Origin: an uncultured Rikenellaceae bacterium
Lineage (GTDB): Bacteria > Bacteroidota > Bacteroidia > Bacteroidales > Rikenellaceae
Reading direction: 5' to 3'
NCBI GenBank assembly: GCA_947074135.1
Contig: CAMTOL010000026.1
Coordinates: forward strand, 1-15,711
Length of the DNA: 15,711 bases
Numbering within the stretch: the first letter of the stretch is position 1; each line of letters begins with the position of its first letter. The notes under the pieces are model-generated. The model saw only the letters and a program-made list of their open reading frames with translations. It searched no databases and was not told the DNA's origin. Below, in pieces: positions 1 to 7,756 of the stretch. The position numbers and the translations under genes are program-made.

Positions 1-102
1 CCCCCACAAAACCCTTCCAAAAGCACTAACCCACAATCCGCATACACCACTTAACCACCCTCCCTACACAGAGCGAACAATTACATCTTTAACCAATAAC
101 TG
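1..102 (-). pseudogene. In-frame remnant of the O-antigen ligase C-terminus
   Basis: Read on the minus strand in the same frame as the ligase fragment next to it, this stretch continues past a TAA (103-105) and crosses a TAG (64-66). It then gives GGWLSGVCGLWVSAFG, which looks like the late membrane segment of Bacteroidales O-antigen ligases. No frameshift is needed. The sequence reaches the window edge, so the true end of the gene is not present. The plus strand here is unusually rich in C (G on the coding strand), which suggests either poor base calls at a contig end or real decay. Similarity was judged from memory of the family, not from an alignment. Confidence 0.55.
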
Positions 103-1020
103 TTATCGCCAAGCGGCTTGGTCTATAGCTAAAAGTAGGATACCCCTATAGGATATAAAACCTACAATACCCGTGTCTACCCAGATCTTTACATACCAGG
201 AGTCGTGTGGAACTTGGGTTGACAAAATGGATGAATATTTCCTGTTTTCAACACCCGAAAGTCCTATCCCCACACCAAAGGGCCGATCTTTTATGTACTC
301 ACTCAATAATGCTTGGTTATTTTTACGCACCAAATATGATGCATCTTCTTCGGCTCTAAAAGCAGTTCGCATTCTTCGAATCATTGTGTGGCCCTGACCA
401 ATATAGGTATATCTAAAAAAGATAAAAACTATCACCAACAAGGAACCTAACATAATCAGCATCTTAACCTTTCTACAGATAATTGCCATTACAAGGAATG
501 TCACCAAAGGCACTATAATAGCCCCTCTAGTTCCCGACATAAATAGCGCATAAAAGCCTAAAACAGAAACTGTAAAATAGTATACTTTGAGTAATAACTT
601 CTTCTCAAAGAGGGCTATAAACATAAAAACCGCTCCCGCAAACCCCATATTAGAGCCAAAATTACCTGCATCTGTAAAGAACGAAAAATAGCGCGTTCCC
701 GTGCCTAAAATATGCGTCTTAGCACCTCCTGTACTAAGCCAATTTAGCTCCATCGTATCCCATCCTATATACTTCTGCACTAACGCTTTAAAGACAGCTA
801 AAAGAGTGAGTATAGACAACAAAAAGAGTATCTGTTTTACTGTCTTAAAACTGTCAATTGCAAGTATTGCTAGAAAAGTCATTACCACACCGTTAAACAC
901 CACGGCACGCGAACCAAGCCAAGCCTCAGTAACCGATGTTGGATTTGCAAGTTCTAACACACAATAAATGCACCAGAATATCATACCTCCAAGCAAAACA
1001 TTGGAACATTTTGTTAGCAC
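103..1020 (-). pseudogene. O-antigen ligase/polymerase (Wzy_C-type), C-terminal fragment
   Basis: This is the larger part of a polytopic inner-membrane protein of the O-antigen ligase/Wzy family, which joins or polymerises undecaprenyl-linked glycans on the periplasmic side. The 305-residue reading shows several hydrophobic segments and family-type motifs: a TRYFSFFTDAGNFGSNMGF stretch (about 109-127), SGTRGA (162-167), FGVGIGLSG (248-256) and HDSWYVKIWVDTGIVG (272-287). It opens with GTG at 1018-1020, but that is not a convincing native start. The frame is the same as the upstream 106-codon fragment, separated only by a TAG at 1039-1041 and six further codons, so the two are halves of one gene. 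The frame closes at TAA 103-105, although ligase-like sequence continues in frame to the window edge. It is the last gene of the TolC-like/Wzz operon. Specific substrate unknown. Confidence 0.8.
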
Positions 1021-1038
1021 ATTACCTCCCCTATATAA

Positions 1039-1350
1039 CTAAGGATAAAATAGCAACAATAATAGAGAAAAGAACAAAACAACAACTACAATATCACTAA
1101 CTCCATCTAAAACTGTATATTTTATTATTGGTATAGCAAAATATATGAACACGAACGAAACGAAAAAGGACAACAATGGTTGTTTTAACATTAACACCAA
1201 TAATAAAATCATTAAAGGCGTCCCTGCCAATGCTAATAAAACCAACATATTCTGCATTATTGCTGCAATAGCAATACCTATTATTCCCAAACCTATAAAA
1301 AGTGTGACAATAACTGAGGAATAGCCGCTATTTTGACCTTCAATATGCAT
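1039..1350 (-). pseudogene. O-antigen ligase/polymerase, N-terminal fragment
   Basis: About 103 codons of very hydrophobic sequence with roughly three membrane segments, ending at an in-frame TAG (1039-1041). It reads directly in frame into the C-terminal ligase fragment, and the combined length and topology suit a Bacteroidales O-antigen ligase with nothing missing at the junction. I chose ATG at 1348-1350. A GTG nine bases earlier is possible but less likely. The ATG overlaps the TGA (1340-1342) that would close the preceding Wzz gene if that gene's own TAG at 1391-1393 were a sense codon, an arrangement typical of tightly coupled operon genes. On its own the fragment has no recognisable domain; the assignment rests on continuity with the downstream part. 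Confidence 0.7.
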
Positions 1351-1390
1351 TTTTGACACTGTCAGAACAACCTAGAAGGGAAAAGACTAT

Positions 1391-3514
1391 CTACGAAACA
1401 ACAAAGGGAGGTAGTTTGCCCGTAAGATCATCTACTGCAACTCTTGATGCATAATGCAAACAACGTCCTGCAGCTGTATCAGAACATTGTTCCATAAATG
1501 TACTGAGCAATTGTTGGTCGCTTTTACGCCACAAACGTTCTGCATTTACAACCACAATATTTAAATTGGCACTCGAAATCAATGCGGGTGGAATGTTGCT
1601 TTTTTGCAGAGGTTGATGCTCAATTAATATTATATCGTATTTTTTGTCTTTGATTTTATCGCCTATAAGATTCTCATAACTATCCGCTGTATGGTAGGCA
1701 GGTGTTTCTGTCGAAAAATCAGTATTTGCTTTAACATAGCAAACATTAAAACCTTTATTTCGCCAAACGTTAATAATATGTTTTGCCAAGAAACTCTTAC
1801 CTTCGCGCGGTTCAATACTAACTAAATTAACATAAACCGTAGAGTCTGTGTTTAAAAACTTATTAACCTGGTTACTTATATAGAGTGCAGATTTCCGATG
1901 ACACTTTCTAATATATCCTCTATATAATAACTCGTGATTTGCTGACATTGCGCCAATTACATCAACATTTGTAATTCTATAGGCTCTCGATGCATCGGTT
2001 AGCGATTGACGCAACCACTCTTTAAGAAAATAATAAACTATAACAATAATTGCAGTAGCAAACACAGCAATGATAGTAAAAATCAGCGCTTTGCTACCAT
2101 TATCACGGGTTGGATACGTTGCTTTAGAAATAGTACTCAACGATGATGAGGTTAACTGAATATTTTTCTGTTTTAGTCTTGCCATATTTAATCCATGCAA
2201 CACCTCCAGATATGATTCTTCTACTATTCGTATTTCACGTTCACGAGAATTAAGTTGAGCTCCGATTGGCGAAAATTTTTGATATAAATCCTCAAAATCC
2301 TTTCTTCGCTCTAATAATACTTCCATCTCTTTTTTTGCTTTGGTCGAACGCACTAACTCTTCAAGCCATCTCTCTGCTAACGAAGCGATAACAATACCCT
2401 CTTTGGTATATTGTTGCTCGTTGATATCATCAGAAACAGATGAGATTCTTTTCTCCAACTCACTTAGTATCGTTTTTTGCCTTTGCAATTCGGACTGCAT
2501 TTGGTCACTACTATTGTTGATATTAAATATCTCAAGTTCCACTATACGACCATTTGTTTTAGCCACAGAATCGAGCAGAGCTACGAAATTCACATTCGAA
2601 CGTACCAATCCTGCCCTAACACCCATCTGCTCATCTAAATCTCGAAGTAATTGCGCTGCTGCCTCATATTCTCGTTTGATTTGTTCAAGTCTATCTTCAT
2701 AATTTGTGAAAGAGACAGCAATTGCTTTTGTCTGTTCTATATAATTGATTACATTATTCTCCTGATTATATGCAACTAACTCATGCTCAAGACTATCAAG
2801 TGACTTCTTTTTAATTTTTAACTGCTCTTCAAAGTAAGCTACAACCTCGTTTACATCACGATATTTCATATGCTCATACGATCTAGACAATTCTTCGCTA
2901 AAGAACTTAACAGTGTTGAGTGTAATACCAGGATCATTTGACGTATAAACTATTTCGAGAATGTCACTAACACCAATTCTACTTACTTTAACACTTTCGA
3001 GTGCATAAAGACTAAAATAAGGCATTCTTGATTTCAACAACTCAAAAATATAATTACCTCTATATGGTTGATAATAGTTCCTTAGATTCTCTTCTGTCTT
3101 TTTGAGCGAACTCTTGTCAACAAGCAAAATAATCTCTTCTGGAATGTTTTGCAAATACTGTCTATAAGTACTTGCTAGAATATCTTCATTATCTATATCT
3201 AAATTTCCTTTAACAAGTCCAATGGCCAATCGTTTGATAGACACCTCCTCCATTACGTCTTGAGATTTGGTAATATTGATAATATTATCAAACGTATTTT
3301 TGAGTCGTGAATCTTGATAGGATTGTCCATCTTCAAGCCCGCTACTAGAAGCAATACCTGTAAATATAGCCATACTTACCGTATAATCTCTAGGCATAAA
3401 TCTCGAGAAATAGAAAACTATTGCTCCTACTATTATACAAGTAACAAGAATTTTGTACCTTATCTTTCGAAAAAAGCGTAAAACTCTCATTGTTATATCT
3501 AATTCTTCTTTCAT
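1391..3514 (-). CDS. Wzz/GumC-type chain-length regulator with degenerate BY-kinase domain
   Basis: Inner-membrane polysaccharide co-polymerase that sets glycan chain length and couples assembly to export. Numbered from ATG at 3512-3514, it has a short cytoplasmic N-terminus, a membrane segment at about 22-37, a long periplasmic region with extensive coiled coil (about 220-458), a second membrane segment at about 476-497, and a cytoplasmic P-loop domain at the end. An ATG at 3488-3490 is an alternative start. The Walker A motif is present (SIEPREGKS, about 566-574). The Walker A' motif, normally hydrophobic residues then DxD, reads VCYVKANTDF, and Walker B reads IILIEHQPL with Glu where Asp is usual. 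No C-terminal tyrosine cluster is present. Tyrosine kinase activity is therefore doubtful. The frame ends at TAG 1391-1393 soon after LTGKLPPF. Reading on gives 16 more codons to a TGA that overlaps the ligase ATG, so this end may be false. Confidence 0.85.
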   Translation of the reverse strand: MKEELDITMRVLRFFRKIRYKILVTCIIVGAIVFYFSRFMPRDYTVSMAIFTGIASSSGLEDGQSYQDSRLKNTFDNIINITKSQDVMEEVSIKRLAIGLVKGNLDIDNEDILASTYRQYLQNIPEEIILLVDKSSLKKTEENLRNYYQPYRGNYIFELLKSRMPYFSLYALESVKVSRIGVSDILEIVYTSNDPGITLNTVKFFSEELSRSYEHMKYRDVNEVVAYFEEQLKIKKKSLDSLEHELVAYNQENNVINYIEQTKAIAVSFTNYEDRLEQIKREYEAAAQLLRDLDEQMGVRAGLVRSNVNFVALLDSVAKTNGRIVELEIFNINNSSDQMQSELQRQKTILSELEKRISSVSDDINEQQYTKEGIVIASLAERWLEELVRSTKAKKEMEVLLERRKDFEDLYQKFSPIGAQLNSREREIRIVEESYLEVLHGLNMARLKQKNIQLTSSSLSTISKATYPTRDNGSKALIFTIIAVFATAIIVIVYYFLKEWLRQSLTDASRAYRITNVDVIGAMSANHELLYRGYIRKCHRKSALYISNQVNKFLNTDSTVYVNLVSIEPREGKSFLAKHIINVWRNKGFNVCYVKANTDFSTETPAYHTADSYENLIGDKIKDKKYDIILIEHQPLQKSNIPPALISSANLNIVVVNAERLWRKSDQQLLSTFMEQCSDTAAGRCLHYASRVAVDDLTGKLPPFVVS

Positions 3515-3680
3515 ATTGATTATATACTTAAGAGTACATCTTATTCTCAACTATTAAAGTCGAAAATATTTCCAAACAAATAATTTACGAACAACAATAT
3601 TATTATATATTAATTTAGATGCTCGAAATAACAGAAGTCACTTTTCTTTTTAGGGGGAGGCATCTAACTACTTAACAAAT
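3515..3680 (-). other. Intra-operon gap with a possible stem-loop
   Basis: This 166-base AT-rich gap lies between the TolC-like stop and the Wzz start, and is long for an operon. It contains an 8-bp inverted repeat, TTAGATGC (3615-3622) and GCATCTAA (3660-3667), around a 37-base loop that holds a polypurine GGGGGAGG and a smaller AGAA/TTCT pair. It could be an RNA structure between the genes, an attenuator, or chance. I see no clear TAnnTTTG promoter in it and no small ORF worth calling. Confidence 0.3.
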
Positions 3681-4475
3681 CTACTTAACAATCTTAATAT
3701 TGGTCAACATTTCAAGCAATATTATTGCACTCTGAAGTGATGTTCTTGCTTCTTGGTATGTCACAACTGCGTTTGAACGTCGTCCTCTCTCTAGAGATAA
3801 TTCAATAATAGATATCTTTCCGTTTATATAGTCATTTTCTGATATCTTCATTTGAGCGTCGTACAGAGTTACTGCCTCTGCCTTAGCTTTAAGAACAGAC
3901 CACAGTTGGGTTACGTTATTATATGCTTCTAACACTACCAACTTTCTATCTTCAATGGTCATCTCATACTCATAATCTACCCTTTTAAGTTTTTCTCTTT
4001 GGGCCTGAACTCGATGTTTATTTCCGGCCAAATCACCTATAGGCACACTAATACTTGCACCAACACTATAGTAAGAGCGTGACTCATTACTGTACGAGAT
4101 TGGGCCAACACCTTCAACATAAGCTGCATTTTGACCATACTGATAGTTTGCCGTAGCTTTAAGGTAGTTCATCCATTTGCGTTTCTCTACCTTCAGCTTA
4201 GCAGCCTCTTCATCTCTGAACGTTTTGTATATCAACGCAGAAGGGTGTTCATAAACAGACTCCAAGAATACTGACAATGGTGGAAGCTGAAGATCTTCAA
4301 GACTTCCCACTGAATCTTCAAGACTTCCCACCGAAACTGAATCATGGGCTGGCATCTTTTCGACACTAGCTTTTGTTTCAATGACATTTAGATTTTGAGC
4401 ATTAGCATATATAGCACCAAAAGTAACGCTATATATCAACGCTAAAACTAACACCAAAGACATTTTATTTTGCAT
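3681..4475 (-). CDS. Short TolC-family outer-membrane efflux protein
   Basis: Predicted outer-membrane channel component of the OEP/TolC family, probably the export partner of the Wzz-like protein encoded downstream. ATG at 4473-4475 is the start; a GTG six bases earlier is less likely. The N-terminus is a good signal peptide ending near ANA-QN. At about 264 residues it is roughly half the length of classical TolC (over 400) and holds about one OEP repeat: a beta-rich stretch (RSYYSVGASISVPIGDLAGN) followed by long amphipathic helices to the end. Similar short TolC-like proteins accompany Bacteroidales exopolysaccharide loci as I recall, so it is probably complete. A 21-bp tandem duplication gives SVGSLED twice soon after the signal peptide. 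The gene ends in TAG with a TAA three codons later. A promoter box lies just upstream, making this the first gene of the operon. Confidence 0.75.
   Translation of the reverse strand: MQNKMSLVLVLALIYSVTFGAIYANAQNLNVIETKASVEKMPAHDSVSVGSLEDSVGSLEDLQLPPLSVFLESVYEHPSALIYKTFRDEEAAKLKVEKRKWMNYLKATANYQYGQNAAYVEGVGPISYSNESRSYYSVGASISVPIGDLAGNKHRVQAQREKLKRVDYEYEMTIEDRKLVVLEAYNNVTQLWSVLKAKAEAVTLYDAQMKISENDYINGKISIIELSLERGRRSNAVVTYQEARTSLQSAIILLEMLTNIKIVK
4293..4334 (-). repeat. 21-bp tandem duplication inside the TolC-like gene
   Basis: Two adjacent 21-base units (4293-4313 and 4314-4334) differ at a single base. They encode SVGSLED twice in the segment just after the signal peptide. The length is a multiple of three, so the frame is kept. 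This probably arose by slippage and may vary in copy number between strains. Confidence 0.85.
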
Positions 4476-4507
4476 AACCACTCAAGAACAAGATAAGTAT
4501 ATATTAG

Positions 4508-4515
4508 CAAATGTA
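4508..4515 (-). promoter_or_regulatory. Candidate Bacteroidota -7 box for the polysaccharide export operon
   Basis: On the minus strand this reads TACATTTG, a full match to the Bacteroidota housekeeping consensus TAnnTTTG. It lies 33-40 bases upstream of the ATG of the TolC-like gene, leaving a short 5' leader. An A/T-tract lies upstream. No clear -33 TTTG is visible at the expected distance. Confidence 0.5.
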
Positions 4516-4611
4516 GCAAAAAAAAATTAATTTTTCATAAAAAAATAGAAAAATCAACATACTTACTACTTTTATATGCAATAATAGCGATTAGAATAGC
4601 TTAATTTCAGC

Positions 4612-6450
4612 TTATCTTCTACCACGACTCACCCTCTTTTCTCTACGAGTTTCGCCTCCTCGTTTGTTATTTTTACCTCCTTTAGCATATTTCGACCAAT
4701 CTCCTGCACTTTCGGCCACTCCAACCTCACGAGAACGACTCTTTCGACGTTCACCTCCTTCGCTGACAGAACCTCTAGATCGTCTATCTCTGCTTCTATC
4801 TCCACCTCCATTCGATGATCTACCAGCACCACTTCGGCGATCTCTTCTTTGACCTTCACCATCACCTCCACGTTTCTTGGCAGGCTCCTTGGTTATTTCT
4901 GCTATTTTACTACCTCCAGAAGAGCGATTCAAAGATTTAACAACCTCATTAGCAAGTGAAAACGGCACAGTTGCAAAGCAGTAGTCGTCGAGAACCGAGA
5001 TATCGTCTATATCGTGGTCGGTGAGTTTACATTCACGTTTAAGTATCTTAACAATTTCGCGAGGACCATAACCTTCATTGCGACCCATTGCAATAAAAAT
5101 ACGAGCTTTCCCTTTTCTATCAACACTAATTGAGCGAATTTCAGGGTAGCTACTCTCACTAAGTTCATTTTTATAGGCAAGTCTTAAAAGTGCGCCCAGA
5201 GCAATCTCGGGATCATACTTTTCAAGTATCTCGAATGCCATTGGCACACACTCTAAGTAGTTTTCACTCTCTACAATTTCTGCAAGCTCTTCGATAATTC
5301 TATTTCGTTTAACGGCCACCACATCAGCTGATGACGGCAACTGTTCTAGAGTAATATCAGCCTTTATGTGGCGCTTCAAAAATCCAAATTGACGAGCCTC
5401 TGAGGGTGAAATAAATGTAATTGCAGTACCTTGATTACCCGCACGACCAGTACGACCAATGCGATGCACGTAACTTTCGTTATCTTGTGGAAGCGAATAG
5501 TTTACAACGTGCGAGAGGTTGCTCACATCGATCCCACGAGCCGCCACATCGGTAGCTACAAGAATATTTGTCAGCTTTTTCTTAAACTTCATAAGGATTT
5601 TCTCACGTTGCGATTGCGAAATATCGCCATGTAACCCTTCGGCAGAGTACCCTCTAGATATGAGCTTATTTACAATCTCGTCAACACCCACCTTGGTACG
5701 CGAAAAAACAATACCATAGAAATCAGCTTCTACGTCAATAATACGAGTAAGTGCATCAAATTTATCGCTCTCACGCACCTCAAAGTAGATTTGATTAGTA
5801 AGGTCATTTGTGATATGCTTCGCTTCTACTTTTAGCAGTTCAGCATTACTAAGATAGTTTCCTGCTAGCGAGGCGATTCTATCTGGCATTGTAGCCGAAA
5901 ACAGCAACGTTCGTTTATCTGCTGGCGTTTCGCTCATAATCGATTCGATATCCTCAATAAAACCCATATTGAGCATCTCATCTGCCTCATCGAGCACCAT
6001 ATATTTGAGCTCGTGGAGTTTGAGTGTTCCTCTACGAATATGGTCCAAAATTCGCCCTGGAGTACCTACAACTATGTCAGCACCCTTTTTCAGACGGCGC
6101 AACTGCTCCTCAATCGACGCTCCACCATAAATCGGGGCAATTGAAAGCGAGTTGATATTAAATGATTGTAATTCACCTGTAACTTGGAGAGCAAGTTCAC
6201 GCGTTGGCACTAATACAAGTGCTTGGGGTATTGATTTTTGCGCTTCTAGCAACTGTACAATTGGCAGTCCGAAAGCGGCAGTTTTACCTGTTCCTGTTTG
6301 AGCCTGAGCAATAAAATCACGCTCAGAGTTGAACATAAAGGGGATTGTAAGTGATTGGATAGATGATGGGGTTTCAAATCCCTTTTTTGAGAGAGCCTCG
6401 AGCATACTATCAGATAGTCCGAGTGCCTTAAAGTTTTCTAAATTATGCAT
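4612..6450 (-). CDS. DEAD-box ATP-dependent RNA helicase (DbpA/CsdA type)
   Basis: Cytoplasmic RNA helicase, likely acting in ribosome assembly or RNA remodelling. All core motifs are visible: Q-motif region (about 10-35), Walker A AQTGTGKT (50-57), PTRELA (82-87), TPGR (130-133), DEAD (155-158), SAT (185-187), HGDISQSQRE (274-283), ATDVAARGID (299-308) and HRIGRTGRAG (329-338). A DbpA-type RNA-binding domain follows at about 430-510. The last 100 residues are a low-complexity basic tail rich in Arg, Gly, Ser and Lys, as in many CsdA-like proteins. Length 612 residues; ATG at 6448-6450. The gene has its own promoter box just upstream, divergent from the DUF4422 gene. Whether it is the deaD or dbpA orthologue cannot be settled from motifs alone, so no symbol is given. 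Confidence 0.95.
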   Translation of the reverse strand: MHNLENFKALGLSDSMLEALSKKGFETPSSIQSLTIPFMFNSERDFIAQAQTGTGKTAAFGLPIVQLLEAQKSIPQALVLVPTRELALQVTGELQSFNINSLSIAPIYGGASIEEQLRRLKKGADIVVGTPGRILDHIRRGTLKLHELKYMVLDEADEMLNMGFIEDIESIMSETPADKRTLLFSATMPDRIASLAGNYLSNAELLKVEAKHITNDLTNQIYFEVRESDKFDALTRIIDVEADFYGIVFSRTKVGVDEIVNKLISRGYSAEGLHGDISQSQREKILMKFKKKLTNILVATDVAARGIDVSNLSHVVNYSLPQDNESYVHRIGRTGRAGNQGTAITFISPSEARQFGFLKRHIKADITLEQLPSSADVVAVKRNRIIEELAEIVESENYLECVPMAFEILEKYDPEIALGALLRLAYKNELSESSYPEIRSISVDRKGKARIFIAMGRNEGYGPREIVKILKRECKLTDHDIDDISVLDDYCFATVPFSLANEVVKSLNRSSGGSKIAEITKEPAKKRGGDGEGQRRDRRSGAGRSSNGGGDRSRDRRSRGSVSEGGERRKSRSREVGVAESAGDWSKYAKGGKNNKRGGETRREKRVSRGRR

Positions 6451-6471
6451 TCAAAGTATTATAATGAGCGA

Positions 6472-6479
6472 CAAAGGTA
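6472..6479 (-). promoter_or_regulatory. Candidate -7 box for the DEAD-box helicase
   Basis: Minus-strand TACCTTTG matches TAnnTTTG and lies about 22 bases upstream of the helicase ATG. It sits inside the left arm of a perfect 12-bp inverted repeat (6470-6481 and 6505-6516) whose right arm carries the equivalent box for the divergent gene. Confidence 0.6.
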
Positions 6480-6506
6480 GTTATTTTTTTTTATTAATTT
6501 AGTTAC

Positions 6507-6514
6507 TACCTTTG
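6507..6514 (+). promoter_or_regulatory. Candidate -7 box for the DUF4422-glf pair
   Basis: TACCTTTG matches the Bacteroidota consensus TAnnTTTG, 28 bases upstream of the ATG of the DUF4422 gene. No -33 TTTG is evident; the expected position falls in the A/T tract shared with the divergent helicase promoter. Confidence 0.6.
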
Positions 6515-6542
6515 TCTATGTTTTAACATTAAGATTTTCGAA

Positions 6543-7430
6543 ATGAAAAAGGTCCAGATTCTACTGTGTGTGCACAAAAAATCATTACTACCAACAAACA
6601 ATATTTTTCTGCCTATACAGGTTGGAAAGGCTATCAGCAATTTAGACCTTGGTTTCACAGCAGACAACAGTAGTGAAGATAACATTAGCGAAAAAAATCC
6701 AAGTTATTGTGAAACGACAGCAATGTATTGGGCATGGAAGAGTTTAAAAGATGTAGATATCATTGGATTATGTCACTATCGTCGTTATTTTAAGTTTGGT
6801 GAAAATTCAAATAACAAGGCAATCTACAATAAACCTCTTGAAAATATCGACACCTGCAACTCAATATCGGAGGAACAAATCACGCAAATACTAAGCAGTC
6901 ACGATATTATTTTAGCATTACCCGAGATTTTTCCTTATTCAGTCTATATACAGTATTGTATGAATCATATTGCTGAAGACATAGCAATTCTTAGCAAGGT
7001 ATTAAGAACTCATTTCGAGGAGTACTACCCTGCATTTGAAACAGTGATGTCAGGCAATAGTTTCTCTCCTTACAATATGTTTATTACCGACAAACAGACC
7101 TTTGACCAATATTGCAGTTGGCTGTTCGACGTATTATCAAAAGTGGAGAAATATATTCCAACAAGCGGATATAAACGTCAAAGTCGAACCTCTGGCTATC
7201 TAGCTGAACGACTACTAAATATCTTCTGTATTCACAAAAAGTTAAAAATCAAATATCTGCCTATAAACTATTTTTACGCCCCTAATGAACCAAAATTCGA
7301 CTCATTAACTTTTAAAGAGAAGATGCAAAATAGGATTGTATATAAAATATCATCTAAACGACAAGGAAAGGTAAGCCCTCCATCTGAGTTTGATAAAATT
7401 CTAGATATTAACGGAATTGTAATAGAATAG
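6543..7430 (+). CDS. DUF4422-domain protein, putative glycosyltransferase
   Basis: The 295-residue protein is recognisable as the DUF4422 family found in capsule and O-antigen loci. Visible family features are DNSSEDNISEKNPSYCETTA (41-60), leading into YWAWKS, then GLCHYRRYF and, later, SPYNMFI. No signal peptide or membrane segment is apparent, so it is probably cytosolic. The family is generally regarded as glycosyltransferase-like, but I know of no firm substrate for this member. It is the first gene of a pair with UDP-galactopyranose mutase, which starts 11 bases after its stop, making galactofuranosyl transfer a reasonable guess but only that. The stop TAG (7428-7430) is followed directly by TGA. 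The gene appears intact, unlike its neighbour. Confidence 0.8.
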   Translation: MKKVQILLCVHKKSLLPTNNIFLPIQVGKAISNLDLGFTADNSSEDNISEKNPSYCETTAMYWAWKSLKDVDIIGLCHYRRYFKFGENSNNKAIYNKPLENIDTCNSISEEQITQILSSHDIILALPEIFPYSVYIQYCMNHIAEDIAILSKVLRTHFEEYYPAFETVMSGNSFSPYNMFITDKQTFDQYCSWLFDVLSKVEKYIPTSGYKRQSRTSGYLAERLLNIFCIHKKLKIKYLPINYFYAPNEPKFDSLTFKEKMQNRIVYKISSKRQGKVSPPSEFDKILDINGIVIE

Positions 7431-7441
7431 TGAGTCGAAAA

Positions 7442-7756
7442 ATGGCACAGAAATATGATTATTTAATAGTTGGGGCAGGTCTTTTTGGTGCAACTTTCGC
7501 TCATCAGGCATCACTCTGCTCAAAACGTTGTCTTGTTATTGACAAGCGGTCACATATTGGAGGAAATCTCTATTGCGACAACATTGATGGAATAAATGTC
7601 CATCGATATGGTCCACATATTTTTCACACCTCAAACAAACGAGTGTGGCAGTACGTTAATTCGCTCGTAGAATTTAATAGGTTTACATACTCTCCTCTTG
7701 CTAACTACAATGGTAAAATATACAAACTACCATTCAATATGAAAACTGTTGATTAG
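7442..7756 (+). pseudogene. glf: UDP-galactopyranose mutase, N-terminal part before in-frame TAG
   Basis: Glf is a cytosolic FAD enzyme converting UDP-galactopyranose to UDP-galactofuranose for surface glycans. This part has the FAD-binding glycine motif (YLIVGAGLFGA), then HIGGN, then RYGPHIFHT, and continues through VEFNRFTYSPLA to the LPFNM motif. ATG at 7442-7444 fits the usual family start better than the overlapping GTG at 7430. The frame ends at TAG 7754-7756, exactly where the family has a sense codon just before the conserved MWGV. The last codons before the stop already diverge: the usual NTF appears as KTV. Immediately after the stop the Glf sequence resumes in the same frame, so the two parts are one 364-codon gene, close to the usual length of about 370. 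Confidence 0.9.

Larger units (their letters stand above)
6470..6516. repeat. 12-bp inverted repeat embedding both divergent promoters
   Basis: GACAAAGGTAGT (6470-6481) and ACTACCTTTGTC (6505-6516) are exact reverse complements separated by a 23-base A/T tract. Each arm contains a TACCTTTG box pointing outwards. The arm extends past the promoter box on both sides, so the symmetry is greater than two -7 boxes alone would give. Confidence 0.8.

Noticed and set aside
4629..4871. Open frames on both strands over the end of the helicase gene
   Set aside because: They are by-products of the low-complexity Arg/Gly/Ser-coding repeats in the helicase tail.
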